Under the pieces are notes generated by a model. The model was not told the DNA's origin and did no database searches. It saw nothing but the letters and a program-made list of their open reading frames with translations. From Epiperipatus broadwayi (taxonomy: Eukaryota; Onychophora; Udeonychophora; Euonychophora; Peripatidae), in contig JAQFVV010012497.1 of NCBI GenBank assembly GCA_028023455.1, positions 3,964,001 through 4,028,000 of the forward strand: a stretch of DNA of 64,000 nucleotides. The letters are read 5' to 3'. Position 1 is the stretch's first letter. Every line of letters starts with the position of its first letter. Made by a program: the position numbers and the translations under genes. Shown in pieces: positions 36,501 to 48,474 of the stretch.

Positions 36501-37449
36501 CAGGGGTGGAGAATTTCTGGTCCATAGGCCAATTCTGGCCTTCGAAAGTTCTTAATCCAGCTATTGGACATTTTCAAAAATGTATATAAAATGAATCTGT
36601 ATAAAAGTTCTATTTAAACATACACGTAGTGCAAAAATTGAATTAAGAGTTAAGTAAAATAAAATATTTATTTTGTCAACTACATCTTTTTACCTTTCCA
36701 AGCTTTATAATAGATCTATTTCATTCTATTAGAAGTGCAATATTCCAATAAATTATTTATATTGCACGGTCAATCTAATATGGATTTAATCTAAGATATT
36801 CAGAGCATTTTTTTTGTTTTTATAGTGATTTTCACAGACAAACAAATAAAACTCAAATTTTACTTCATTCTATTATTATTACTTTGCATTTAATTTTTTT
36901 TTTTTTATTAGGATGGATACCCTGAGTAAGATAAGAAAAATTGACAGAAAATCATGCATTTCAAAAGAAATGAAACAATGCATTTTTTTTATATAGGAAA
37001 AAAATAGTAAATCAATATGCCTGATATGTCTGGAATGTATTTCAGTTAATAAAAAACACATTAACAAATACTATTTTGCAAAATATTCTAACCACAACAA
37101 AATTATTGGGGAAGAAAAGAAATATTAAAATAGAAAACATGAAAAGAAGTTTCATCAAATAACTGACATGCTTTGTAAAAAGTACAATTAGAAAATTGTG
37201 CGAAAATTATTTAAAACAAAAAAGCAGAAAATTCTAAACTATTTTCTGAAGGAGAGTTTATAAAAGACTGCATTCTAGTTATTATAGAATTTGCCCTGCC
37301 AGTTGAAAAGGCTCCCACCTTTAATGATTAGAGGTAAATTAATTGACTTTTTGATCAAATATAGCAGGCTAATTTTGTATGGCCTGCAAATGATATAAAT
37401 ATCCAAATGGTCCTTGGCAGAAAAAAGGTTCATCGCACATGCTTTACTG
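36501..37449 (+). mobile_element. Decayed, internally deleted hAT transposon
   Basis: The left end CAGGGGTGGAGAATTTCTGG is a typical hAT terminus. The right end, read in reverse, gives GAACC.TTTTCTGCCAAGGACC and runs to CAG (37447-37449), so both ends start CAG. The ends match only loosely, and the expected 8-bp duplication (AACTACAT at 36493-36500) is not found at the right, so the right boundary is approximate. Between them lies the N-terminal part of a BED-finger transposase. The catalytic and dimerisation domains are missing. Confidence 0.75.
36913..37323 (+). pseudogene. N-terminal fragment of a BED-finger hAT transposase (SCAND3/ZBED-like)
   Basis: Reading from ATG 36913 with frame jumps: MDTLSKIRKIDR, then a zinc-finger-like CLICLECIS...H...H spacing (about 37015-37065), a Lys-rich linker, and SEGEFIKDCILV followed by LPVEKAPTF (37250-37315). 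This order (BED finger, then the EFIKDC block) is the start of ZBED5/SCAND3-like hAT transposases. At least one in-frame stop and frameshifts interrupt it, and a TAG stop ends it at about 37321. Confidence 0.7.
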
Positions 37450-38541
37450 CAAAAATAGTTTCAAGAAGATCTATCAGGTGGGGTTCACCAAAAGTAGTAG
37501 TTGACTAATTTTTCAACTCCTCAAGTGTTTATTTTACATAGTTTCTTTTGATTTTGGTCATTGAAAACTGTTTCCTAATATAAGATTGACAGTGTTCATC
37601 TTATTTATAGTTTGGTTACTGAGATATTTTATTTTTAACCTGAGATATTCAAAACTTAAATCTCTTTTTAATAATAAGTTGATTAAAAATTAAGTCCAGA
37701 TAATGTCTTATTCCTATTGATATGGTAGTAACCATTTGGGGGCTGATCTCTCTTCCAGCAACTCTGATACACAGATCATAGTTTAGATATTTTGGCGTGT
37801 TTAAATTATATATATAACAATCTTAATTGTATACATATTTAATCTTTTTTATGTTATTTATCTATGTAAAAAATATTTTAATTAGTTTCTATCATTATAT
37901 AAAAAATTTTATTTCACTAATGATATTGTTTAATTATTCCTTTTGTTTGTTTATTAAATAATTGTTTTTTTTTTATGCTTAATAAAATATATTTTAAAAT
38001 ATATATATAAAGTAGTTTCAAGAATGATACAATTAATAGTTATTGGAGAGCCAATGTTTTTAAGAAAATCAAGAAACATTATAGTTGTGAGTCAATCAAA
38101 TGCAAAAAAAAGGTGCAATTTATACATTTCTATTATTAATTTCATTAAGATATTTGACTCAATTAATTAAAAAGGTATGTAACAATGTTTAAAATTAGCT
38201 AGTTGTTCACCAAATCTTGTTCATATTATATTGTTACTATATGATTAAAGGAAAGATGTTATTTCCACAGATGAAAAATCTGAAGAATTTAAAATAGGGA
38301 TATGTGATAGTGTTGACTTTGTCATTTTATTTTTATAATAGTGGTTTTTGTAACAGCTTACAACTGATTTCATGAATCAGTCATTAAGATGAAATATAAG
38401 TTTGATAATAGAATTATTAATTTGAATCTATTACAAGCAAAATCAAGAATTTCTTCTTCTTCTAGGTATTTGAATACTTTTAATAACTTGAATGTAGCCT
38501 ATGAAGACCTTGATTTGGTAATTAATTAATAACTTAAAAAT
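37450..38541. other. AT-rich non-coding DNA
   Basis: Nothing recognised. Confidence 0.45.
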
Positions 38542-38803
38542 GCTTTATCAAGGAATAATGGAGGGAAAAAGTCTTTAGCAACTTTTAGCTTGGACAGATT
38601 ATGGGTGTTGAAGTGTAACACAGACTTACCTGTTGCTGTTGCATTTGACAAATTAAAAGATAAAATATTTCATTGTAATGACATATCTATTGCAAGTAAA
38701 TTACTTATATATAGAATAATTATCAACAAAATACAATTTATAGTTTTTTGTTATTATATGTCTATTAATATATATATATATAATGCAAAAGAATATTTTT
38801 ACA
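38542..38803 (+). other. Open stretch of possible coding origin, unidentified
   Basis: One frame stays open from about 38550 past 38800 and has normal amino-acid composition (LDRLWVLKCN, AVAFDKLKDK, ISIASKLLIY). It is not a family I recognise. It could be a retroelement remnant. The SINE at 38804 is inserted just downstream, within the end of the open frame. Confidence 0.3.
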
Positions 38804-38900
38804 GTCAAGTGTTGGTGGCCTAGCGGTTAGCATAGCTGCCTATCAAGTAACTGGCCCGGGTTTGCTTCCTGGTCAACGCATTGATATATGAAAAAAAAAA
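38804..38900 (+). mobile_element. Minimal tRNA-like SINE (family C), copy 2
   Basis: A 97-bp unit: GTCAAGTG, TGGCCTAGCGGTTAGC (A-box region), GGGTTTGCTTCC (B-box region), GCATTGAT and an A-run. It is flanked by AAAAGAATATTTTTACA (38787-38803) and AGAATATTTTTGCA (38901-38914), a target duplication of about 14 bp or more with one change. It has the same organisation as 19062-19161. The terminal pairing is kept despite substitutions (GTCAA with TTGAT). Confidence 0.88.
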
Positions 38901-38914
38901 AGAATATTTTTGCA

Positions 38915-39569
38915 CTTATACACATATATATCAATAAACATGTCCTATTAATGTTAATCCCTAATTTTACATCTTTATATGTTATATTATAATCAAATTA
39001 AATTCCATATGAATGTATTATGTATACATGTCATGTATATAAATATATCTTTTTAATTAATTCACATATTTATATGCAGTGTATCAGAGAACAATGTCTT
39101 ATGCAATGTAAAATCGCTTATTGCACTCTTTTTCTTATTAAGTTAAAATTCTAACAATGATTGCCAAGACATATAATGAAACCATTTTGTGATACTAATA
39201 ATCAACTTAATTCACATTGTTCAAATTATTGACTTCATTTCTCAGAACACTATAATCTTTAAATATGACTGTAATTGTCATACAAAACAACAGATAATTA
39301 TTTTTATATAATATTTGTGATGTTAAGCTTATTTTGTCACTGATATTTGTTAAATTTAAAGATGGAATGTTATAACACATTTTATTTTGCATGCTATCTA
39401 TAAATAATTTTAAAAAAATTAAAATTAAATAGTCAATATAATTAAATTGAAGCTTAAACTATACAACCAATTTTTCACATAAGTAACTTTCAGTTTAAAT
39501 TAAAGTTTGTGGCAAAATAAAAATTATTTTTCAGCTTAATTTTTGGCCTATATAATTTAATGTAGATAC
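38915..39569. other. AT-rich non-coding DNA
   Basis: Nothing recognised. Confidence 0.5.
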
Positions 39570-39625
39570 AAAGATAAGAAAATCACTCTTATCTTTTTAA
39601 AGTCGATCTTGTGCCTTGGATCAAG
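39570..39625. repeat. Fragment related to the 40604-41036 foldback arm
   Basis: CACTCTTATCTTTTTAAAGT and the following CGATCTTGTG match the right arm near 40931-40962. Confidence 0.45.
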
Positions 39626-40603
39626 TGTTTCCTCACATCTAACAAAAACAAAATTGATTTAATATATCAGTATAGCTCATGTGAAATTTAATATTAAAAT
39701 CATCTTTATAAATAATGAAACTATATTAAAACATCTAAATTATTTTGAGAAATAAAAAAAAGCTTTCCATTATTCTTTATTAATTATAACATAAACAATT
39801 CCTGCTCTAATACTAAATATGAAATAACTAAATCAATGAAAGCAAATATTACATTGAATGTTATTAGCTGATATAGTAAAGGCAAGAAGTCTTAGAATGA
39901 TTACTTCTTTCTCACATTTTGCAAAGGTTTTGTTACCAATTTAATTCTTTTCCATGTTTATTTGTACCATTATCAGTGAAAATGTTTTTATTAAAATTAT
40001 TCTATATATATTCTGCATAATAATTTTTGCAAATAGTCAAAAAATGGAATTAGGAATCTATTAGAGATTTAAAGGCTGAATGTAGACTGCCTTTTTATAA
40101 AATAACAAAAAGAATTTTAACATTAAGCAATTATAATATCATGGATGAAACAAAAACTCTTACTAATGTGGATTAATGAAAAGCAAATAGATGATATCAA
40201 TGTAGTATTTTTTACACTTTTAAAAACAGATTTTAGTTCAAATTTACATTTACAGTATAATATATGAGGTAAATACAGTAAATTAATGTTATGTGTATTT
40301 TTACATTTATATTTTAGATTTTGTATCATATATTTTTTATTTAAATGGTTGTGTTGGATGGTTGATCTGTGGATTGAAATTGGATTACTCCTAAACAAAT
40401 CATTTAGCAAATGTGTTTCTGAAACTAATTGTGATCATTGAATGGGATCCACTACGAAAATAATAATTTTGTTTTTGCTGTTTTGTTTTTTTTTGATAAT
40501 TTTATATTTATCACTCACATTAAGTTTTAGATATGCTGCATGTTTATATATATAAGATTTAAACATTAATTCTTATTAAGCACATGGTCAGCACATAAAT
40601 ACT
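39626..40603. other. AT-rich non-coding DNA
   Basis: Nothing recognised; the minus-strand frame at 40123-40410 is low-complexity. Confidence 0.45.
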
Positions 40604-41036
40604 TATAAGGCTTTAACCTTAATACTATGTGCCTTGAGTGCTTAAATTTACCATGAGAGGGACCTCTATAAATCTTAACACAATATTACAACAACTTTAT
40701 AAAAATAAGAGTGGTGTCTTATCTTCAACCTACTTTCTAATTATATAGGCAAATCTAAAGCATTTTGATTTGAGAGTGTGAAGCTAGTAAGTTCTTCACT
40801 AGTCCACTACTTCATTTAGAAATCAACATTTGCAAAATCTTTCAATTCACAGAGTTAATATTTGGATCTCAAATCAAAATGCTTTAGATTTGCCTATATA
40901 ATAAGAAAGTAGGTTGAAGATAAGATGGCCGTTCTTATCTTTATAAAGTCGTAATCTTGTGTTAAGATTTGTAGAGATCCCTCTTGTGGTAAAATTAAAC
41001 ACTCAAGGTGTATAGTATTAAGATTAAACTTATATA
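40604..41036. mobile_element. Foldback element, 433 bp
   Basis: Arms 40604-40775 and 40866-41036 are reverse complements over about 168 bp. Matching blocks include AATCTTAACACAA, TCTTATCTTCAACCTACTTT and TATATAGGCAAATCTAAAGC. The loop is about 90 bp. No coding capacity. A related fragment lies about 1 kb upstream at 39570-39625. Confidence 0.88.
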
Positions 41037-42919
41037 TATATATGTTTTGTAAAGTGATTATTAAATAGGACTATGATTTTAAAAAATTAATGTTAGAAAA
41101 GCATACAATTAAATGAATTATATTATCTAAATTATGTAATTAATTTAATTATATAAAGTAATGAGATTATTTAGATTCTGTTGTATCATTTAATTGTAAA
41201 ACATCAATGGCTATTAGATGTTCAGCCACAGATACTACTTCTGTTTCCATTTAAAATAAATGAAGTTTAGAGAAAAAATAAAATTAATTATTTTGATTTA
41301 TCCTTTGTCATAAAATAAATCTAGTGGAAAAAATATTAATATGTGAGAATAATGTGAAGTAAACAAGGTATCAGCATGGGGATAGAGATTCAGATGATTG
41401 ATGTCTCGGACTCACATGAAAAGCCAAGATTGTTTACAAAATGCATGTGTAGTGAAAGAAGTTGGTATGACTTTCTGTGCTGTATATGATTGGGTCATGA
41501 TAGAACTGAGATAAGGGATGCACTGACAATAATAATAATAATAATAATAAATGAAATATATATATATACAATTTTAGCAGACTTTTAGATTGTAAGTGGC
41601 AATGTAGATTCAAAAAATGATCCAATTTTTAAACTGTTTAAATAGCTTTAAAAACCCACAGGATTATTAATTAGTTGTATTATAATTAATACAGACTGGA
41701 AATTAGTTTAATAGTGGAATAGTCATCAAATTTAATGATTAATTTATTTGGGGAAAAATGAATTAGAATTAGGAAGTATATGTAAAAATTGTTGTATGAT
41801 GACTTAAAAAAATAACATGAATTTATATTGTAAATTACATTTATCTTCAAATATTTATAAAACATCACAATTTCATCATAAGTTTATTTTAACTCTGTTA
41901 TTTATAAGGAATTTTCTCTTCATATGATTTTACATACTTTGAATACTTAAAAGAGTTATGAATATAAACATGTTTAATTATCACATAATATGAATGAATC
42001 ATTTTCAGAGCATCTTTTTTAAAAAATAAAATTCCATTATTGAAACTACACTTCCTATTTAGTATGATGTTTATAATTTAGGTACAGTGTTAATTAAAAA
42101 TCTTTTGTGATTACTTTCATGTACTTCTATGCATTATCTGATAATGTGGACAGTGGATTAGTGATCATTGATTTGCAGTACACATTAAAATATATACATT
42201 ATTGCATGGGCTGCATTGTCATGCATTATACATGAGTACACATGCATGATACTATATGCACTTATCAGAAATGGTGATTGAATATTACCAAATCTGATAA
42301 CCAATTTTGTGTTAATATCTGGCCAAAGTTTTTGGCATGTTGTTGTGGAGACAGAAATAAACAAGAAGTTATGTGGAGTTATATTTTTCCCATTGACTTT
42401 TAAAAACAAAATATCAGTATTTTGTTGTGAATTATCTACATATAACAAAAGTAATACATATTTAAAAATCAGAATGCACAATAGTCCCCAAAATACCATT
42501 CTTATAACATTGAACCAAAAATAGAAACAAATTGAAAAGTCAAGATGTTTGATCACCCTAGTTAAAATACAATTTCATTTAACAAATCAAGGTTGAATTG
42601 AATTCACAAAATGAATATGAAAATAAGATCAGGCCAAAAGTCAACAAAAATATTATGAAAATCATTTGGCTAGATGAAACTTGTTAAATAAATGAAAGCA
42701 TATAATAAATATATATTTACATATATATAAGTAAAGTCTTATTTGGATTATACCATGTATTATTTGTTTTTTCAATGTGTCAGTGAACTAACATTCATAC
42801 TTGTTAAGACTAAGGCCTTAATGAAGAACTGTTATGTCTTAAGTAAAGAAAATCATTCTTGTATATATTTGATGGCTGATCGTTCAGGTGGATTAACTAT
42901 TTTTTTTAAAATTTCTTTT
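41037..42919. other. AT-rich non-coding DNA
   Basis: No gene recognised. There is a short (AAT)n run at 41529-41550. Two opposing frames at 42185-42556 (minus) and 42309-42524 (plus) overlap each other and match nothing I know. Confidence 0.45.
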
Positions 42920-43465
42920 AGGTGTACAATTAATTGATTCTAAGTTGATTTTTTTAAAAAAAGATAAAATGAGATCTCCATAAGCCTGAAATAAAATGTG
43001 CTTCATCAGATTTGTTTAACTCCTCCCCCCCCCCTCCAATTTTTTCAATATTTCAATAGACAACTCTCATAGTTTTCCAAATTAGCTATATTTTAATATT
43101 GTCAAAATTAAGTGTGTGACCAGTTTTTAAAAAATGTGGGGTAAGGGCTGATGTAATTAACTTTTGATTGAAGACGTTTTTATGCTTCCTAATTCTGCCA
43201 CTAATATGTCTGTTTGATTTTAGCTTCTTGAAGATTGTGAACATGGTATTCTAAAAATACCCAGTCTTTAGATTTATGGCAAAAAATCGTTTATTTATTT
43301 ATTTATTTTTTTGCTAGTGGAAAAGGTAGTTTTAATATTGAAATTAGATAATCTTTTACTGATCTTATCAGGAATCCTCTAATATAAGGTAAACTCTATA
43401 ACTAGCTGAGTTGTCAGTTTTATCATTTTTTCTTAGTATTAATGATATGGAAAATATAATGTTTT
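42920..43465 (-). repeat. Inverted copy of the 3' region of the adjacent Penelope-like element
   Basis: The reverse complement of this segment aligns with 44440-44985 almost end to end. Anchors in order: GATGATAAAA, TTACCTTATATTA, GTAAGATCAGTA, CTACCTTTTCCACTA, TATTTTTAGAATACCA, GAATTAGG.AGCATAAAAA, TCTTCAATCAAAAGTT, AAACAAATCTGA, ATTTTATCT. Penelope-like elements characteristically carry such end duplications in direct or inverted order. It includes a C-run (43025-43036). Confidence 0.85.
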
Positions 43466-43529
43466 TATTGTAACTATTAGAAAGTTAAATATTTTTAGTT
43501 AGTGCTATTTCTTGAGAAAGATGATCTTT

Positions 43530-45130
43530 ATCAGACAAACTGTATGGGCTCATCAAAAAATTTTCAGCCCAGAAAATATATGAGCAGGATGATGATGAGA
43601 ATTACAATGGAGATATCTATTTATATGGGCAGATTTTTTACAAACAAATATTGGTAAAAAGTCATCAAGTTTTCTAGCAATTAAAATATCTAGAAAAGAA
43701 AGTGTTTTATTATTTTCAACTTTCAGGGTAAAGTTAATATCTTAATGTCGCCAAGTGGAGGCTCTTCATTATATATGAAATTATATGGCTTATCTAAAAT
43801 TCATAAACCCGAGATGCCATTGAGACCTATTGTATGTGCTACACATTCTTCCACACATAATTTGACTTAATTTTTAGACCAGTGCTTACAACCATTGACA
43901 GATAACATTCCATCCAGAATTAAACATTAAGCTTAATTTATTTTTATTATTAAAAACTTAAACCTAATTAAAAGTGATTTACTGATCAGTTTTACCATTT
44001 AACAAAACATTGCCTTAAAAATATAATTTTTATTTATGATTTTTAAAAGTATAAGCAAATTAAAGGATTTTCTGCAGGCTCTCCTCACCTGTAATTGCTG
44101 ATCTTTTCATGAATAAATTTTGAGAATTAAGTATTAAATGCAGAGACCTTCATTTGGTTCAGATATGTGGATAAGACATTTATTCTATGGCCTCATGTAT
44201 TGATGTCTTGAATTCTTTTCTTGTTTTTCATAATGAATGGCATCCTAATATTAAGTTTACCATGGAAGTTGAAAATAATGAAAGATTTTCTTTTTTAGAC
44301 ATTTTAGTTGCTAGAAAGCCGGATGATTCTTTATCAATATTTGTTTATACAAAATACTCCCAGACAAACAGATATCTTAATTTTAATTCTCATCATCCTG
44401 TTCATATGTTTTCTGTGGGAAACAAATCTTTTGATGAATGCATATAGTTCTATATAAAGTTTTACATAGTATTGATAATAAGAAGAAAAAAGATGATAAA
44501 ATTGGCATTTCAGTTACCTTATATTAAAGGAGTCACTGGTAAGATCAGTAGAAGACTATCTAATTTTAATATTAAGACTACCTTTTCCACTAACAAAAAT
44601 TTAGTGATTTTTTCCATAAATCTAAAGAGTATTTTTAGAATACCAGACTGTCTATGAGATTTCATGATCACAATGCTTAATAAGTTAATCAAATACTAGC
44701 ATTAGGGTCAGAATTAGGGAGCATAAAAATGTCTTCAATCAAAAGTTGATTACATCAGCTTTTACATTGCATTTTTTGAAAATTTGTCACAACCTCTGAC
44801 TTTGATAATACTAAAATACTACCTACTTTGGAAAAGCATGATTTAAGAACTGTGGGAGAATCTATTGAATTATTGAACAGACTTGATAGTTTAAACAAAT
44901 CTGACCAATACAACACATTACAGTTTTATGGAGCTCCTTATTTTATCTCTTTCTTCTAAAACCCAATTTAGAATCAATCGTAAAACTGAAGGAATTGTTC
45001 TTTACTTCACCAGTCTCATTATTGCTTAAAACATAATAATTCTTCATTAATACATTAACCCTTGATAAGAATGGATGTTATTTCATTGAAACACTGGAAA
45101 TTGCCAGTTTGCTACTTTATCTACAGATAT
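43530..45130 (+). pseudogene. Penelope-like retroelement, decayed RT and C-terminal region
   Basis: Plus-strand motifs in order: LYGLSKIHKPEMPLRPIV (about 43785-43840), AGSPHL near 44077 (the QGSP-SP motif), RYVDKTF at 44161-44181 (YVDD with the second Asp changed), and HPNIKFTMEVENN...FLDILV (about 44237-44310), followed by NRYLNFNSHHP (about 44370-44400). This set is diagnostic for Penelope-like RTs. Further on, RIREHKN (near 44710) and LRTVGESIELLNRLD (about 44845-44890) fit the C-terminal GIY-YIG endonuclease region. Many frameshifts and stops make it inactive. Confidence 0.85.
45059..45093 (+). ncRNA. Hammerhead-like core motif at the 3' end of the Penelope-like element
   Basis: CCTTGATAAG, an internal segment with AATG/CATT pairing, then TTGAAAC. 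Penelope-like elements are known to carry hammerhead ribozymes with CUGAUGA and GAAA cores near their ends. Here the first core is degenerate. This is a suggestive relic only. Confidence 0.3.
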
Positions 45131-45170
45131 GGTATATATTGGTCATAACAAAACAATGCATAATGTAAAC

Positions 45171-45764
45171 TACTCATAGTTAGTAAAAATCTCACAAAAC
45201 ATCTGTGGTTAAAATAAATTGCATAATATTTTTCTTTTCTTATGTCTTTCCCCTATCATTTTTATTTCCCTTTCTTTATATTTCTTACCTAATCCACTCT
45301 CCCCACTTTTCTGTTTTTCCCCTCTATTCATACATGTCTCATCTTCTTTTAGTCAATTTGTCATTTATAATATATACTTATTAGACACATTGTAATATTA
45401 TTTAAAAATAGTTAAAATTAACTTTACAATATATTTTCACCTGGAAAATAAAATTTTTAAGAATGAGTGAAAGTTTGACAAAAATTATATTTCAAATGAT
45501 ATCTCTTTTACATTTACACTTTATATATGTTGCAAGTCCGATTTAAATTTATGTATATTTAAAAGCATTTTGTAAATATGTTATCTCTAATTAGGATCAA
45601 ATAAATTAGAACATAATGTTGTAGGTGTATTTCTGATACATTCCAATGTGTACTTTTAGTTTAATTTACTTTTTACTTTTACTTAAAAGATTAATTTTTT
45701 TTTACTTTCCAAGTATTTGTTATTACATGTTTTCCACATGTATGTGGGCATGTGCGTTGGTTAT
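45171..45764. other. AT-rich non-coding DNA
   Basis: Nothing recognised; pyrimidine-rich around 45240-45350. Confidence 0.45.
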
Positions 45765-45825
45765 TTAAGATGGAGTGGATAGGTGAAGGGAGCTTGGAAG
45801 TCTATGTTCAAATCCTCTTTAATTA
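45765..45825 (+). repeat. Head fragment of SINE family B
   Basis: GATAGGTGAAGGGAGCTTGG and B-box-like GTTCAAATCC, parallel to 12545-12605 and the ends of the three longer copies. Confidence 0.55.
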
Positions 45826-46864
45826 CATCTAAAGTTCAGTATATTTCAATATATTTGTATTTAAATAGGGATTAATAAAGCTATTAATTTAAAACATTAT
45901 ATTGCTATTTTGCTCTATTTATAAATATTAACAAAAGTGTTAATTTTCAATATATTTTGGTTTTGTTTGTCAAAACTGCTGTATTTGTTACATTTTAAAT
46001 ATTAAGTTTATTTATGTTTTTAGAAGCCGACGTTTTGTTTATTTATGAATATAATGTTCCCCCTCCCTGAGGACTTTACCTCAGTCAGACATTCTATCAT
46101 TATATTAACCATACAGGACATTTTAACATTTAATTTTTTTTTTGTAAATTACCATTTAATAACTTGAACAATAAATAAGTAATGAGTTTGAGAACTAAAA
46201 GTTCCTGAACTGAAGTTCAATCTATTATTTTAGTGCTTGAATATTACACCACAATTATGATAACACCATTACTGAAACCTAATAAATTAAAGGCAATATT
46301 AATTCTGCTTCATACTCGGAGAAGCTATTGAAATATTAAATATAATCTTGATGCATTTTTAATGCTGAATGCTCTTGACAAAGATAACCATTATAGGAAT
46401 ATAACATTGTATTCCTTATCAAATGAATATAGTATGAGCCTTTGACAAAATTCTCAGCACTGAATTAAGGTTGTATTTAATGTTTTTCCAAGTATAAAGT
46501 TATATTAATATTGCTTTTAATTTATTAATTTTATTTATTATCATGTGATATTTTTCTAATATCCTTTTTTCTATTTTTAACATTAAATGTGTACACCTAT
46601 TTAGACTATGGACAACGATATATGATGAATCTATTTACAGTTTTTTTATTTTAATTAATTGTTTTGATGCGTGTTAAGTTCTCTGCTCAAAATCAAATTA
46701 ATATCTATTTTAATGATAAAGTTTTCATCAATGTTTACGTTATTATTCTATCAAAATATTAGAATAATTATGCTAAAAGAGTTACAAATAATAATAAACT
46801 ACATCAATGATAATTAAGAGCTATTTATATTATTTAATGATTACTTAATTGTTATGTGTGATTT
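45826..46864. other. AT-rich non-coding DNA
   Basis: No gene. A six-base-pair stem, CTGAGG..CCTCAG (46067-46084), lies in a pyrimidine-rich spot; its meaning is unknown. Confidence 0.45.
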
Positions 46865-47095
46865 AGAACTGTGATATAGTTTTAGACTCTGAAATGTGGA
46901 GTCCTAGAATCGATTTTGTTGCTGGCACTTTGGTGCTCAAATTTCTTATAAACTCTCGAGCTGCAAAGCTATCCGAATATTTTTGCATTGCTTGTCAGTG
47001 GTAAAATGTCAGACTTTGGAGTGTGAAGACTCTGGTTCGATTTCACTGCTGGCATTTCTGGTGCTCTAATTTCTTATGGATTCTTGAGCAATAAA
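46865..47095 (+). repeat. Two tandem copies of tRNA-derived SINE family A
   Basis: Copies at about 46865-46985 and 46990-47095. The second has GTCAGTGGTAAAATGTCAGA (A-box) and CTGGTTCGATTTC (B-box) at tRNA spacing. Both continue into a shared tail with TGGTGCTCAAATTTCTTATA or its close variant, then a CTCGAGC or CTTGAGC end. These are the best-preserved copies of the family. Confidence 0.75.
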
Positions 47096-48164
47096 GCCAG
47101 CCATTCGATTATTAATTATTTATCGATTAATTAGTTTTTGAACAGAAAACGTAACATATATATATATATGTAAATACAATGCCATATGAAATTTACCAAG
47201 TCTATTTTAAATAATAATTAAACTGCCCTCTAGTACCATGTTCAATAACTTTTTACGGTATATTTATGTTGTAATTATCGCAACATTTGAACATGCTTAG
47301 CTGCACTTTTACTTTCCGTACAAATAACTGTCAGCAAGACATCTGTGTACAAAATATTTATAATGATCTAAATAATTTATATTGATTTTGATGAATGATG
47401 CAGAATAAAAAAAACATCCGTGAGCATAATATATTCAGTTTATAAAGCAAGACGCTTAAATACTAATCGAAAGAAATTTGAAAATAAAAAAAATACTTTT
47501 GTTTGTTATAATCGAGTTTAGATTACGTATATGAATGTACTTCAAATATCCTTTCAGAATTTTCTGCATCAAAAGAAAATAACTCAAAACCTTTTAAAGA
47601 TATAGACAAGTTTAAATATTTAATCTTCATAAAGTTTATAATCTTGTCATGAATATTTTTTATAGGTAAAAAATGTCAAATGTTTTTTTCAGGAAAATCT
47701 GATATCTTTCATCCAAGAAAATATTTATGACAATATTGTAGATAAAAGATAAAACAGCATTTAACTCGGCAAAAGCAAACATCTCTCCAATCGACCGTCA
47801 AGAAGAATAACAAAGGACTTACAATTTCTGGGCAGTGAGAGTCCAATTAGTTTTCTGTCTGTGTTTTATTCTCAAGCTAAAAATAGTTAAATATTCATCT
47901 ACTAATTAATATAGGAGACTTATCTTGCTCAGCTTGGCTGTCTATCTAAAAATAAAATTCTAATTTGAACCCGAAAAACATTTTAAGTATCCATATTGTA
48001 TTAAGATTCTAGAATAAATTGTATGGCAAATTACCATTGATGATATTCCGTTTTTATCAATTAAAGTGTTACTTGTATTGTACTCAATCAGATTTCAAGC
48101 ACATACTTTTAACATTCTACAACATATATGTTTTCTGCTTGATAGATAAAAGAAATAATAACTG
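47096..48164. other. Non-coding DNA that retains several CpGs
   Basis: No coding frame. CpG sites such as ACGTAAC, TTTACGG, TATCGC, TCCGTAC, CATCCGTG, GACGC and TCGACCGTC are kept, mainly 47100-47530 and 47765-47800. No repeat assigned. Confidence 0.4.
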
Positions 48165-48290
48165 AATGGCTTTCCTGTTTGGGAATTTATGCAAAGTCTG
48201 AATGTCACAAATGACAGAGCTGGGCCATGATCCATAGTCCTTGAGCTCCAGAGTTTGCCACCTTTACCACTACAGCTTGTTACATATAAT
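48165..48290 (-). repeat. SINE family A, minus-strand copy
   Basis: Read in reverse: GCTGTAGTGGTAAAGGTGGC, GAGCTCAAGGACTATGGATC, CCCAGCTCTGTCATTTGTGA. The A-box is clear; the B-box has decayed to GGATCATGGCC. It pairs best with 10080-10240. Confidence 0.65.
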
Positions 48291-48474
48291 GTATTCCTAA
48301 AACTAAATCCATGTTCAATATAAATCTGTTTTCACTATTTGTACATTAATTAGGGAACATTATTTTGAAATTTAATATTATTCACAATTTTGTTTCTATT
48401 CAAAAAATCTTAATTATAATTCATTATAAATATTTTTATTATAATTTTTGTAAAGAAATAACATTAACAACTCT

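Noticed and set aside
42185-42556. 123-residue minus-strand frame
   Set aside because: Overlaps an opposing plus-strand frame; no recognisable domain and no neighbouring exon signals.
46067-46084. Histone-type 3' stem-loop
   Set aside because: Six-base-pair stem with the wrong sequence and no histone gene nearby.
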